Shown here piece by piece: positions 16,701 to 25,684 of a stretch of 54,029 bases of DNA. The notes under the pieces are model-generated. The model saw only the letters and a program-made list of their open reading frames with translations, ran no database searches and had not been told where the DNA came from. Both the position numbers and the translations under genes were made by a program. The DNA comes from Candidatus Gastranaerophilales bacterium. Lineage in GTDB: Bacteria; Cyanobacteriota; Vampirovibrionia; Gastranaerophilales; Gastranaerophilaceae. Within the stretch, counting starts at the first letter, position 1. The number at the start of each line of letters is the position of its first letter. Location of the stretch: contig CALUZA010000040.1 in assembly GCA_944325185.1 (NCBI GenBank), forward strand, positions 1-54,029. The letters run 5' to 3'.

Positions 16701-18125
16701 CAAGTCTATTTTTGATGTTGATTTAACGCTATATTTGCCATATAAAGAATCGTCTAAATTTGAAATGCCGTCTATTACTACATATTCATTTTGAGGAGTA
16801 TATACTCTTGTGTAAATTCTCATTTTGTCTTTCATAAAAAATACATTTACATCATTTTCTATAAAAGGTTTGGGGTAGTTTGGAATATGTACATTTGAAA
16901 CTTTTAAATTGCCGGTAATGTTGAGAGGGAATAATTTTAGGTCGAATGAGCCGTTAATCATTCCGTGAAAGTTTGATTTTTTAAGAGTTGGAATTCCTTT
17001 TGGACGGTAATATATCAAATTATCCGGTAAAAAATAAAGAAAGTTATTAAGCTCAGTGTTTGAAATTTTAGTTTTTAAATTTATTTCCCTTTTTTTATTA
17101 AAAGGTTTTGTTATTGTTCCTTCGCTTGAAACAGATAATTTATTTGAATTTATGCTTAAGTTTTTAATTTCAAATGATTCTTTACTTGGAATAAAAGTTA
17201 AATTAATAATTACATCTTGCTTAAAAGGAGAGATTATTTTTTCGTCATTTAATTTTAGTGTTGGGTTTTTGATGTTTATGGTAAGTTTTTGTTCTGAATT
17301 TTCATTATCTTCAGGAGTTCTTATTAATATATTTGATGTGCCTTCGAGACTTTTTATGTCTTTTGAAATATATTTTTTTACAAGATCGTTAAATACGTAA
17401 AGGTTTATATTGTCTATATTTGCATTTAGGAATAATTTTTTGGAGTCAAAATTATTTAAAGGATAGTTGGAAGACATTGAAACAGATAAGTTTGCAGTTT
17501 GTTTTTTTGAATTGACGTATGTGTCCATTGTTCCTGTTTGAAAGAAATATAAACTTCTATCTTTTTTTGAAATTTTTATATCAGTATTTGTTAGGTTGAA
17601 TGTAATTTCGCTTTTTATCTTATAATCATCTTTAAAATTAAACTTAATATAATTTATTTCACTATTTAATCTTGTTATAGCGTGGTTTTCTATAAGTGAT
17701 TTGTCTTTTATTTTTAAGCTTTCTAGTATATCGATTTGCCCGTTTTTGTTTCTGTTTATATTTATTGTGATATTTTTTGCGTTTAAGTTTTTAAAGTTTG
17801 CTTTTTTGAATAAAAGATTTAGTGGTTTAAAAGTTATATCAGGGTTTTCAATAGATATAAATTTTATTTTTTTATTTTTATCGTATATGTTTATATATTC
17901 AGCTTTTGTATTGACATTAAAGTTAAAATCAAAAGTTGTTTTTGGTTTAATTAATTCAACTTTAAGTCCTGTGAATTTATTTATATAGCTTTCGATTACG
18001 GAATATGAAAGTATGTTTCTTGTTATTATTATAGAAACAATTAAGAAAATAAAAATTGATATCAAAGTTATTATCGAATTTTTAATTATATTTAGATATT
18101 TATGTGATTTATTTTTTTCTTGCAT
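13761..18125 (-). CDS. Giant AsmA-like (AsmA/TamB superfamily) envelope protein
   Basis: 1454 residues. One N-terminal transmembrane helix (about residues 15-38) is followed by a very long periplasmic part made of repeating short beta strands with hydrophobic/polar alternation. This is the repeating beta-groove style of AsmA-clan proteins, which bridge the inner and outer membranes and are implicated in phospholipid transport. The C-terminal ~250 residues match the AsmA C-terminal domain: GSISLSGKNLNTPEAIKNI, then NGKMPKLGSLEYLLRAGNL and a SQGKNLSLYLNGSYSI segment. The same C-terminal layout recurs in the 1120-residue protein at 22322, so they are paralogues. It is divergent from the small exported proteins at 18215. 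The role in lipid movement is inferred from the family. Confidence 0.82.
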   Translation of the reverse strand: MQEKNKSHKYLNIIKNSIITLISIFIFLIVSIIITRNILSYSVIESYINKFTGLKVELIKPKTTFDFNFNVNTKAEYINIYDKNKKIKFISIENPDITFKPLNLLFKKANFKNLNAKNITININRNKNGQIDILESLKIKDKSLIENHAITRLNSEINYIKFNFKDDYKIKSEITFNLTNTDIKISKKDRSLYFFQTGTMDTYVNSKKQTANLSVSMSSNYPLNNFDSKKLFLNANIDNINLYVFNDLVKKYISKDIKSLEGTSNILIRTPEDNENSEQKLTINIKNPTLKLNDEKIISPFKQDVIINLTFIPSKESFEIKNLSINSNKLSVSSEGTITKPFNKKREINLKTKISNTELNNFLYFLPDNLIYYRPKGIPTLKKSNFHGMINGSFDLKLFPLNITGNLKVSNVHIPNYPKPFIENDVNVFFMKDKMRIYTRVYTPQNEYVVIDGISNLDDSLYGKYSVKSTSKIDLAFAKLYLVPVQQIIGFNIGPVPIMNISGYGNINIRTQGTIKDAQIFGEFQAYNASAEIEGLSAKLTNGDCKLIFDNRNLIFKKIHGKMEGADFTLTGMGDTKGNVDLKSEITNASLHNIIKIFNNSLITKPYAKLTKNISASSGKTNAQINLKGTIDNWEDKEFLSKLLLSGNINFNENKIILNNKMSAQKINGTMNFGSKQEGNFEAYINNSKIFFNFNSKDDLQKIAKGEEFEFKSTIYSNKFAFLDVLKEFSSNKFSPLISNLQKIDFYTKFNIKTEGKISLNKINLEKLKNYGYITGLNDSGKPNVKFLSGLIKIDNNKIIFDNFNTSILGGSIKAKGHIQNFLSKNPNADLIIMLNNLNLTGLNQILPKLNIAQGKLKSGQIIAKNDSIKLNSISIDYQNMPIFINAALKDIYKSKNLEANFSTILNEQSTDGLINPYLTYPIKVKGEMPIKGSFKGKPDNYLIDITATIPKNSDISFSGANLGDTNHKREITGKIEVNGTKANINNLKLVKYIANQNGKINAITALKVNGKIVQNQNRLYYDNFKITTLSPINVRILNLIFKKSILKQGNFECDISLKGDSKTPKINGKVFLQDLDIPLYDTQINNIKINITDKFIDGEILAKNNQSDIKMLLKAQNKLIAPYIVDNVNIQSNKLNINEILTSVTPTQSKTDINKKAEILIKPEDVIVKNGTFDFREVSFEKIKAQNLKGNFNYKDNIFNLENAILDIAEGKFTANGKYALKSTKLNLNAKMENCSANTLTKEFLNLSDQIFGKINGSISLSGKNLNTPEAIKNINSKVEFSINNGKMPKLGSLEYLLRAGNLIKNGIMGLSLNNLIQVLTPYKTGEFEKIAGSLYIDKGEIENLEIMSQGKNLSLYLNGSYSILENYADIKIYGKLSQNISNALGAIGNASLNQFINTITSRKNKTGLSEQTQENINKIPSIEIENPEPRYFKVKVMGDINKENYIKNFSWI

Positions 18126-18214
18126 ATTACTTATTATAGTTTTTTTTAAAATAATTGGCTAAAAATATATTATTTATCTCTTGAAATTATGAAAAAATCT
18201 ATTAATATTGAATT

Positions 18215-18757
18215 ATGCTTAAAAAAATATTATTAATATTTTTAACATTGTTTACATTAAACATAATTGTTTACGCTTTTGATGCATATTTGCCAAAGGG
18301 TTCAATAGTTAAAGTTTATTCTAAAAAGATTTTTTCAACTCAAAGCCTTGAGGAAGGCTCCAGAGTATATTTTATTGCACCTTCTGATGTGTGGGTATTA
18401 GAGAAAAAGGCAATTGAAAAGGGTGATATTTTTCAGGGTTATGTGAGCATGTTAAAAATGCCTGTTCAGGGTGTAAATGCGGCAATAAGTATTACAATAG
18501 ATTCTATTGTTAAACAAAATGGTGAAAAAAGAGATGTTAGCGGTAAGATTATTTTTTCCGGCTCGGATGTTTTGGGTGGAAATTTGACTAATCCCGCTTC
18601 GTACAATACTACTATCCATCCAAGAAAAGTATATGGAAACCATTGGGGCGGAACACTTCAGTATGTTCCGAGCGGTGAATATGAATTTGGTGAGCATGTA
18701 TCGTTTGGACCAAGAGATAATTTGTTTGTTGAGTTTAGTGAAGATTACCATTTTTAA
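18215..18757 (+). CDS. Exported beta-rich protein of unknown function
   Basis: 180 residues. The signal peptide MLKKILLIFLTLFTLNIIVYA is followed by a compact beta-rich domain beginning YLPKGSIVKVYSKKIFST. Phrases such as PKGSIVKVYS and KGDIFQGYVS resemble the barrel of VirB10/TrbI-like proteins and resemble its neighbour at 18822, but similarity is too weak for a family call. It lies between two AsmA-like genes, divergent from the first, so an envelope role is likely. Its start has no strong ribosome site. Confidence 0.65.
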   Translation: MLKKILLIFLTLFTLNIIVYAFDAYLPKGSIVKVYSKKIFSTQSLEEGSRVYFIAPSDVWVLEKKAIEKGDIFQGYVSMLKMPVQGVNAAISITIDSIVKQNGEKRDVSGKIIFSGSDVLGGNLTNPASYNTTIHPRKVYGNHWGGTLQYVPSGEYEFGEHVSFGPRDNLFVEFSEDYHF

Positions 18758-18821
18758 ATAAATTTGTAAAAAAAAAATTAAGTGTGATAAAATATCAATG
18801 GATATTTTTGGAGAGGATTTT

Positions 18822-19517
18822 ATGAGAGAAAAAAATAAAATATTTGTTTTGGCATTAACTATTTGTTTGCTTTTGAATGTAAGTTCTTTTGCTGCAAGCA
18901 ATTTTAATTATACTGCTCCTCAGCAGCAGACAAGTAATTCAAATTTACAGGGTTATGCTCTTTTTGTACCCGCAGGTGTTACATGCAGTGCTGTTTTATC
19001 TCAGGAAGTTAATTCTTTAAGCGCTGTTGTGGGTCAAACAGTAAATGCAATTTTAACGGAAGATTTTGTATATAACGGTCAAACAATAGCTTCATCAGGA
19101 AGCACTATTATGGGAACCGTTGTTGAAAATAAAAAGGCCTCTTTTGGCAACAGAAATGCTAAAATGCAAATAAGATTCACTGCAATAAGAACTCCTTATA
19201 ATAATATAATTCCAATAAGTGCTGTTATTGCAACAAACGATTCTACTGGTGTATTAAAGGGGGGTACTGCAGCAGATAGCGCAAAGGAATATGCTAAGGA
19301 TACTGTAATCGGAGCAGGTTCCGGTGCTGCTTTGGGTACTGCTATGGGTGCTTTATCAGGCGGTTCGGTTGGTCGTGGAGCTGTATATGGAACTGCAGTG
19401 GGCGCAGGAATAGGTTTAATTAAAAGAACAATAGATAAGGGTGAAAATATTGTAATACCTGCAAACAGTCAAATTAATTTGTTGTTTGATCAACCGATTA
19501 CAATAACTGCACAATAG
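18822..19517 (+). CDS. Exported protein with VirB10/TrbI-like barrel and glycine-zipper segment
   Basis: 231 residues. A signal peptide ends at about SSFAA. A beta domain follows (residues ~40-140: VPAGVTCSAVLSQEVNS, then AILTEDFVYNGQTIASSGS), reminiscent of the C-terminal barrel of VirB10/TrbI-type proteins. Then comes a Gly/Ala-rich stretch, GAGSGAALGTAMGALSGG, of the glycine-zipper kind that inserts in membranes, and a final beta pair ending LLFDQPITITA. ATG 18822 follows GGAGAGG and is preferred to an ATG at 18798, which would spoil the signal peptide. TGATAAAAT at 18785-18793 is a likely extended -10. It precedes the TonB operon by 69 bases. Confidence 0.7.
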   Translation: MREKNKIFVLALTICLLLNVSSFAASNFNYTAPQQQTSNSNLQGYALFVPAGVTCSAVLSQEVNSLSAVVGQTVNAILTEDFVYNGQTIASSGSTIMGTVVENKKASFGNRNAKMQIRFTAIRTPYNNIIPISAVIATNDSTGVLKGGTAADSAKEYAKDTVIGAGSGAALGTAMGALSGGSVGRGAVYGTAVGAGIGLIKRTIDKGENIVIPANSQINLLFDQPITITAQ

Positions 19518-19586
19518 GTATATACTTTCGGGTAATTTATAAATGTTTTATCTAAATGATAATTTACTCTGGAAACAAAATAAATT

Positions 19587-20786
19587 ATGGCACAAATTAG
19601 AAACAGATTTGATTTACAAAATTCTATAATAGATGAACAAATAACGGCAAAAAAGAAGTTGCCTAATTTCTTCAATACAAATGATGAAATAGGTCCTATA
19701 AAGGGAATATCCTTTTCAATAGCTCTGCATATATTTTTTACATGTTTATTGGTTATAATAACTTCCGTTATGGGGTTAGTATTCCCTCATTTGCCAAAGC
19801 CGGAATTGCCTAATCGTGATGTGGAATTTAAGTTGGTTCAAAATGAATCAAAACCTCCTATAAATAAAAATACAAAAATAAGGTCAGATAGAGATTCTCG
19901 TGCAGGTGGTAAACATGATCCAAGACGTGCAATATCTGAGCCCAGTCCTCAGAAATCGGCACCGTCTAAGCCAAAAGTTGCTCAAAAACAGCAACCAAAA
20001 GTTGCAAAAGCACCTCAACAACCTGTAAAACAAGTTCAAAAACAGGTACAAAAGCCTGTATCGAAACCTGTCTCAAAACCTGTTGTGGCACAAAAACCTG
20101 TGAGCAAACCTTCTCCTATAAAGGCACCAAGTGCAGCTAAGCCTCAGGCTCGTCCTGTGTCCGCGCCAAAAGCTCCTTCTGCTCCAAGGATTGCAACAGC
20201 TCCAAAAAGCCCTTTTAATATACCTGTTGCACCAAGTAAGGCTCCTGTAGGAACAACATACAGACCTCCTGCATCATCGGGTACTTCAGGTGGAAGTCGA
20301 AGTGGCGCGGGTTCGTCTTCTCCTGCTCCAAAATTTAGCTCTGCAGGATCTTCAGCTTCAAGAGGCGGATCTTCTGCCGGTTCATCAGGCAGTAAATATG
20401 CAAGTAGAGGTTCATCCGGAGGATATGGTTCAGGTGGAAACCCAAGTCCAGGAAATCCTAATGGTGCACCGGGAATTGATGCAATTCGTCAACCAAACTG
20501 GGGTCCTTATATGAGAGACTTGGAACAGAGAATAAAAAGAAATTGGTCGCCACCAAAAGGTGACAGCTCAAAAAGAGTTGTAATTACTTTTACAATCGGC
20601 AGGGACGGTAGACTTTTATCTCATAGGGTAACAAAGTCATCAGGAGTTCCTTTGGCAGATAGAGCTGCAATGAGCGCGATTGAGTTAACTGCGCCATTCA
20701 GACCATTGCCACCCGAGTTTAAAGGTCAATCGGTTCCTATAGAATTTACTTTTGACTACAACGTATTAAACAGTGTTTTAAGATAA
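19587..20786 (+). CDS. TonB/TolA-family energy transducer
   Basis: 399 residues. A cytoplasmic N-terminus leads to one transmembrane helix (residues ~32-55, SIALHIFFTCLLVIITSVMG). The Ser-His in the membrane helix is the position used by TonB to couple to ExbB/ExbD. A long Pro/Lys/Gln/Ala-rich spacer follows (about residues 75-235), then a Gly/Ser-rich linker. The TonB C-terminal domain spans the last ~95 residues: WGPYMRDLEQRIKRNWSPP, then VVITFTIGRDGRLLSHRVTKSSG. It transmits proton-motive force to an outer-membrane partner. ExbB and two ExbD genes follow. No TonB-dependent receptor is present in the window. Confidence 0.88.
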   Translation: MAQIRNRFDLQNSIIDEQITAKKKLPNFFNTNDEIGPIKGISFSIALHIFFTCLLVIITSVMGLVFPHLPKPELPNRDVEFKLVQNESKPPINKNTKIRSDRDSRAGGKHDPRRAISEPSPQKSAPSKPKVAQKQQPKVAKAPQQPVKQVQKQVQKPVSKPVSKPVVAQKPVSKPSPIKAPSAAKPQARPVSAPKAPSAPRIATAPKSPFNIPVAPSKAPVGTTYRPPASSGTSGGSRSGAGSSSPAPKFSSAGSSASRGGSSAGSSGSKYASRGSSGGYGSGGNPSPGNPNGAPGIDAIRQPNWGPYMRDLEQRIKRNWSPPKGDSSKRVVITFTIGRDGRLLSHRVTKSSGVPLADRAAMSAIELTAPFRPLPPEFKGQSVPIEFTFDYNVLNSVLR

Positions 20787-20811
20787 AAATAGAAAATGTG
20801 AGGATAAAAAA

Positions 20812-21459
20812 ATGGATTTAATGTTAGCGGCAATTGCACAAGATTGGATGGTCTTAACGCCTATTTTCATTTGTTCGATTTTAGTTGTCTATGTGGCAAT
20901 TAATAGAATTGTGTATTATAGAAAGAATGAAAGAAATATATCAGAGTTTATTCCAAGTTTGCAAAAAGCACTTGTTAAAAATAATATAGGTGCAGCACAG
21001 AGAATATCTGTTCAACTCGGTGGTATAATTTCTGAAATGGTTGATGAAGCTTTAAGAATTTATACAGAACAAAAGGCGGGTTTTTCAAGAGCTTACGATA
21101 TTTCTTCTTCTCTTGCTGTTAGAAAATTAGAACGTCATTTGACAATATTGGGTACTATTGGAGGTGTTGCTCCTTTTCTTGGTTTGTTTGGTACTGTTGT
21201 AAGAATTTTGTATACATTCCAAGATTTAGCAACTCAAGGAAACCAATCTGCAGCAGTTGCAACCGGTATTGCTTCAGCATTGATTGCAACAGCTTTAGGT
21301 CTTGGTGTTGCGATTGTTGCGGTTGTTTTATTCAACTATTTTCAAACAGTTGTTGCAAGATTTGAATCTGATTTTAAATTGATTAAACTTGTCTTTTTAA
21401 GTTTTATTGATTCTGATGAAGAAGTTAACGTAGATAACAATAGCTCGATTGCTCTTTAA
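20812..21459 (+). CDS. exbB: ExbB/TolQ/MotA-family proton channel protein
   Basis: 215 residues with three transmembrane helices (about residues 18-35, 110-135, 145-175). The conserved core LERHLTILGTIGGVAPFLGLFGTVVRILYTF is the MotA/TolQ/ExbB channel signature (residues ~104-134), followed by ATGIASALIATALGLGVAI. It forms the inner-membrane proton channel with the ExbD proteins. It starts 25 bases after the TonB gene, behind a GAGGAT site, and is clearly cotranscribed. Whether it is closer to ExbB or TolQ cannot be settled by eye. Confidence 0.92.
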   Translation: MDLMLAAIAQDWMVLTPIFICSILVVYVAINRIVYYRKNERNISEFIPSLQKALVKNNIGAAQRISVQLGGIISEMVDEALRIYTEQKAGFSRAYDISSSLAVRKLERHLTILGTIGGVAPFLGLFGTVVRILYTFQDLATQGNQSAAVATGIASALIATALGLGVAIVAVVLFNYFQTVVARFESDFKLIKLVFLSFIDSDEEVNVDNNSSIAL

Positions 21460-21474
21460 TCTTAGGAAAGTAAA

Positions 21475-21933
21475 ATGAACGCAAATATACAGCAAGATGA
21501 CGGCAGAAAGAAAACTTTTAATGAAATAAATATCACTCCTTTGACTGATATTTTTCTGGTTTTGCTAATAATCATGATGGTTATAGCGCCAAGTTTTCAG
21601 TCTGTTGATAATAATATTAAAATGCCTGAAATTAATTCGGGACTTGCAATAGAAACAAAAAATGCTACGGTTTCAATCACAAAGGACGGCAGTTATTATG
21701 TAAACGAAACAAAAGTCACGCCTGATAACTTAACAGATTCATTATTGTCATTATTAAACAATTTAGAAAAGAAAGAAGTTGTTGTAAGAGCAGATAAAGA
21801 TACTAAGAGTTCTGAAATCATGAAAGTTATGAAGGCGGCACAAGATGCAGGTTTTGAAAAATTAATTGTTGCTGGTGAACCGCTAACGGGAAAACAACAA
21901 AAAGAATTGAAAGAAAATGAGGAAAACGGTTAA
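21475..21933 (+). CDS. exbD: ExbD/TolR-family protein, first copy
   Basis: 152 residues. The N-terminus NEINITPLTDIFLVLLIIMMV contains the single membrane helix with its proton-carrying Asp (LTDIFLVLL), followed by a periplasmic ExbD domain. Its last base overlaps the start of a second, related ExbD. The two share the NEINITPLTDIFLVLLI motif but differ in the periplasmic domain (this one has a charged tail, KQQKELKENEENG). They probably form a heterodimeric stator around the ExbB channel. Confidence 0.92.
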   Translation: MNANIQQDDGRKKTFNEINITPLTDIFLVLLIIMMVIAPSFQSVDNNIKMPEINSGLAIETKNATVSITKDGSYYVNETKVTPDNLTDSLLSLLNNLEKKEVVVRADKDTKSSEIMKVMKAAQDAGFEKLIVAGEPLTGKQQKELKENEENG

Positions 21934-22316
21934 TGAAAAGGCAAACTTTTAACGAAATAAATATTACTCCTCTTACGGATATTTTTCTTGTTCTTTTGAT
22001 ATTGATGATGGTTATTGCTCCAATACTTGACCAGCAAGGTTTGTCTCTTGCTGTACCTGAATATGTTAATGAAAATCAACAGAATAAAGATGCAAAAATT
22101 CTTACTGTGCAAGTTACCGAAGATAATGGTTATGTGATAAATAATGAACCTGTAGCGGAATCTGATTTGTTAAATGTTTTAAAAGAACAATCAAAAATCA
22201 ATACTGATGGGGTTTTGATACAAGCGGCAGGTAATTCGAGCCATCAAAGCGTTGTAAGGCTTATGGATAATGCACGCAATGCGGGAGTCACAAGCATTTC
22301 AATAGTCGAAATGTAG
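21933..22316 (+). CDS. exbD: ExbD/TolR-family protein, second copy
   Basis: 127 residues, overlapping the first ExbD by one base (TAATG), a sign of translational coupling. It has the same membrane motif NEINITPLTDIFLVLLILMM, then a periplasmic domain ending VTSISIVEM. It is shorter than the first copy and lacks the charged tail. Tandem unequal ExbD genes are known from several TonB systems where both are needed. It is followed after 5 bases by the AsmA-like gene, linking the two modules in one transcript. Confidence 0.92.
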   Translation: MKRQTFNEINITPLTDIFLVLLILMMVIAPILDQQGLSLAVPEYVNENQQNKDAKILTVQVTEDNGYVINNEPVAESDLLNVLKEQSKINTDGVLIQAAGNSSHQSVVRLMDNARNAGVTSISIVEM

Positions 22317-22321
22317 ATAAA

Positions 22322-25300
22322 ATGATTTATGTCAAAAGAAAAAGCTGGATTAAAAGAATAGTTAATGTCGTTTTTCAAAAAAAAGACATTTCTGTTTTTG
22401 CATCTTTTTCTTTTTTAAAAATATTTTTAAAAGCTTTTTTAATTTTACTTATTGTAATTTATTCTTGCTATCTTTTTATTTTGCCGCAATTTTTGAATGA
22501 AAAAAATGCGGAGTTGTTTTTGACTAAATTCCTGGAAAAAAATACAAAACTAATTCCTGATGTTGATAATTTAAAAGTTAAACCAAACTATAAATTTGAT
22601 ATAAATATTAAGGCTGATGTTTTTAAATTAAAATATTCAAACAGCTCTGATTTTGTTGTTGTCAGAAATTTAAATACGGATATTAATATTTTTTCTTTGA
22701 TATTTGGTTATATTGATTTTAATAAAATAAATAGTGATGAAGTTTATGTTTATACCGATTTTGAGAAAAGTAAAAAATATTCCTGCTTTGAGTATTTTAA
22801 TTTTAATTCTAAAATTTCTAAATTAAAGCTAGGTAAAATTAATTTTTATACAGATAGTTTTGTTTTTAATTTGTTTGATAAAAATATAAATCAAAAATTT
22901 ATTATCAGTGCTAATAAGGCCAAGTTTTCTTCTTATCCTTCAATTGATTTTAAAAACAGGCAAATTGAAATCTTAACAAGCGGGGTTGTAAAAAGTGAAA
23001 AATTTAAAATTTCTGATTTTGATTTAAGGTTAATTTTTAAAACAAAATCAGATTCTATAAGTCGATTAAATGAAATAATATCTAAAATAAACTATAATCC
23101 GTTTATTTATGCAAATGAATATCAATTTTATTCCAGAGCAAATATTAATTTAAAAATTACCCCTGTTGATAAAAGAACAAATATAGATGGAATTGTTAAT
23201 TTGTCTGATTTCTCTTTTGTTTTAAATAATTTAAGATTGCCTAAAAATAATCTTGTAATTTCTTTTAAAGGGGACAAAGTATTCGCTGATTGTGATTTTA
23301 ATTTTATAAAAAATCAATTTATTAAGGTAAAATCAAAAGCAAATCTATCAAAAAATAAATATATAGAGCTTTATTTGAATTCAAGCAGTGTAAATCTTGC
23401 TGAATTAAAAGATGTTATTAATGCTTTGAATAAGATTTTTAATGTTGATTTTAAAGGCGATGAATTAGTTTTATCAGGCAGCGCTTCTGCTGATTTATTT
23501 TTAAAAAGTAATTTTAAAACAATTTCTTCAAGTGGAAAGTTTGAAATAAAGAACGCATCAATTTTGGATAAAAAAACAAAAATATGTGTGAAAAATATTA
23601 ATTCTAATATAAACTTGCAAAATAATAAGGTGGATATTGTTAATACATCTGCATTTTTGAATAATTCAAAATTTTACTTGGCAGGTTTTATTGATGAAAA
23701 AATGAAAATGAATTTAAAGATAAATTCAGATACTATTGATATTGTTGATGTTATTAGTTTAATTAAAACAATTCCTTTAATTTCTTCCTTTGTTCCAAAT
23801 ATAGATGATTACATTTTTAAAAGCGGTTTGTATAAAATTACTGCTGATATAAAAGGAGATTTTAACAACCCTGTTATTAATGCTGTTTCCAAATTGGATA
23901 ACTTTAGGATTTTCGTTAAATCTTTGAATTCAGAGCTTTTTGTGAAGGAAATTTTAATTAGCGCAAATCCTGATAAAAATTCTATAAAAAATATTTTAAT
24001 TGATGCGAGTGATTTGAATGTAAGAGCGCAGGGTAATTTTTTATCAATAAAAAAAGCGAAATTAAAAATATTAAAAGATAGTATTTTAATTGATAAATCA
24101 AGTGCTTTTTTTAATGATTTTCCTGTTTGGATTTCGGGTGAAATTAAAAATTATAGTCAAAATAGTCCAACAACTATAATTAAAGCAGATGCAGTTTTAC
24201 CAGCAAAAAATAAATATATTGTTCTTAAAACAAATTCAAAGACAGCTCCCAGATTATCTGCAGAATTTAGTATTTCAAAAGATAAGATATTTATAAACAA
24301 TTTTATTGTTTCTTGTGATTCTAAAAAACTATTAACGCTTTTGGGTTCAATTTCAAATTATGGTTCAAAATATCCTGTCTTTAATAATGTTAAGCTTGAT
24401 ATTGAAAACAAGGTATCAGTATATTTACCGCAAAATTTAATAGGTTTTGAAGCGCTTGGAAATTTATCCGTAAATGGCAGTTTAAATGCACCAAAAATAG
24501 ACGGAAACATTAATTTATATAATGTAATTTCAAGAGAAATTAATTTATATGTAAATGATTTGGTTTTAAATATAAAAAATTCAAGCGCATATATAAATAT
24601 AGTACATGGTAAGATTTTTGGCTTTGATTTTGATTTAGTTGCACAGTTGAAGTTGTTAAAAGATAAAATTTTAGTTGATTTTGCACAGCTAAATTCTACA
24701 TATTTTAATCTTGATACTTTAAATAAATATACTCAAAAGAATAAAGACTTAAATATTGAAATATCTGACCTAAAAGCAAATTTTCTAACTTTTGAAGCTA
24801 TGGATATGTTGCTTAATTCTTTGTATGTTGAAGGGTCGTTTAAGGACAATGTTTTATGTGCGAAAACCTTTAAGGCAGATGTTTTTAACGGCAATATATC
24901 AGGTAGCTTTGTTTATAATTTAAAATCTCAAAAAACAAGTGTTGATGTGATATTAAAAGAGATAAGCGTTAGAATGTTGTCTAATGGAATAAAGGAGATA
25001 AAAAATCTTTCAATTGCAGCAAGTGGCAAATTGAGCGCTTTAATTAAAGCTGATTTTTCAGGTTTTGATTTCAATACATTGTTAAAAACTTTTGACGGAT
25101 ATATAAAATTTAATATTGATGATGGTGAGCTTTCACAGTTTGCGAAACTTGAAAGGTTTTTACAAGCTGGAAACATATTATCTCAAAGTATTTTGAAATT
25201 AACTCTTAATTCTACTTTATCAACTATATCAAAACAAAACACAGGAGATTTTAAAACAATTGAAGGTACGTTAAAAATTAAAAATTCAAATGCTGATGTT

Positions 25301-25684
25301 CAATATATAAAAACTCAAGGTTCAAATATGAGTTTATACATTACGGGAACTTTTAATTTATTGACTCAAATGTGTAATATTAAAGTTTTTGGACGCATTC
25401 CGGAATCCACCGTTAGTGTTCTTGGCCCAATAGGTAAATTTTCTACATCCCAGATTGTAGAAAAGATGTCTGATGATGCTAAAGAAGTTATTAAATCCAT
25501 TACGGTTTCTCCGATAGAAAAAATGTTATCTGATGAAATTCCTTCGGAGTATATTTCAAAAATTCCTCCTCTTGCTTATGACTCTACATTAAAGACACGT
25601 GAATTTGTTGTGCGTATTCTGGGAAATGCAAATGAAACTAGATCAATCAGATACTTTAAATGGAATAAAAAAGGAGAAAATTAA
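22322..25684 (+). CDS. AsmA-like envelope protein in the TonB/ExbB/ExbD operon
   Basis: 1120 residues. One N-terminal transmembrane helix (about residues 28-55) is followed by a long periplasmic region of alternating beta strands like the 1454-residue protein encoded at 13761. The AsmA-type C-terminus includes NIDDGELSQFAKLERFLQAG and the related TQGSNMSLYITGTFNLL segment; both proteins finish with a short aromatic tail (YFKW here, NFSWI there). It begins 5 bases after the second exbD, so it is the last gene of that operon. The 3' end overlaps the stop of the convergent pilin-like gene by 4 bases. A phospholipid-bridge role is inferred from the family; coupling to the proton-driven module is inferred from the operon. 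Confidence 0.82.
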   Translation: MIYVKRKSWIKRIVNVVFQKKDISVFASFSFLKIFLKAFLILLIVIYSCYLFILPQFLNEKNAELFLTKFLEKNTKLIPDVDNLKVKPNYKFDINIKADVFKLKYSNSSDFVVVRNLNTDINIFSLIFGYIDFNKINSDEVYVYTDFEKSKKYSCFEYFNFNSKISKLKLGKINFYTDSFVFNLFDKNINQKFIISANKAKFSSYPSIDFKNRQIEILTSGVVKSEKFKISDFDLRLIFKTKSDSISRLNEIISKINYNPFIYANEYQFYSRANINLKITPVDKRTNIDGIVNLSDFSFVLNNLRLPKNNLVISFKGDKVFADCDFNFIKNQFIKVKSKANLSKNKYIELYLNSSSVNLAELKDVINALNKIFNVDFKGDELVLSGSASADLFLKSNFKTISSSGKFEIKNASILDKKTKICVKNINSNINLQNNKVDIVNTSAFLNNSKFYLAGFIDEKMKMNLKINSDTIDIVDVISLIKTIPLISSFVPNIDDYIFKSGLYKITADIKGDFNNPVINAVSKLDNFRIFVKSLNSELFVKEILISANPDKNSIKNILIDASDLNVRAQGNFLSIKKAKLKILKDSILIDKSSAFFNDFPVWISGEIKNYSQNSPTTIIKADAVLPAKNKYIVLKTNSKTAPRLSAEFSISKDKIFINNFIVSCDSKKLLTLLGSISNYGSKYPVFNNVKLDIENKVSVYLPQNLIGFEALGNLSVNGSLNAPKIDGNINLYNVISREINLYVNDLVLNIKNSSAYINIVHGKIFGFDFDLVAQLKLLKDKILVDFAQLNSTYFNLDTLNKYTQKNKDLNIEISDLKANFLTFEAMDMLLNSLYVEGSFKDNVLCAKTFKADVFNGNISGSFVYNLKSQKTSVDVILKEISVRMLSNGIKEIKNLSIAASGKLSALIKADFSGFDFNTLLKTFDGYIKFNIDDGELSQFAKLERFLQAGNILSQSILKLTLNSTLSTISKQNTGDFKTIEGTLKIKNSNADVQYIKTQGSNMSLYITGTFNLLTQMCNIKVFGRIPESTVSVLGPIGKFSTSQIVEKMSDDAKEVIKSITVSPIEKMLSDEIPSEYISKIPPLAYDSTLKTREFVVRILGNANETRSIRYFKWNKKGEN

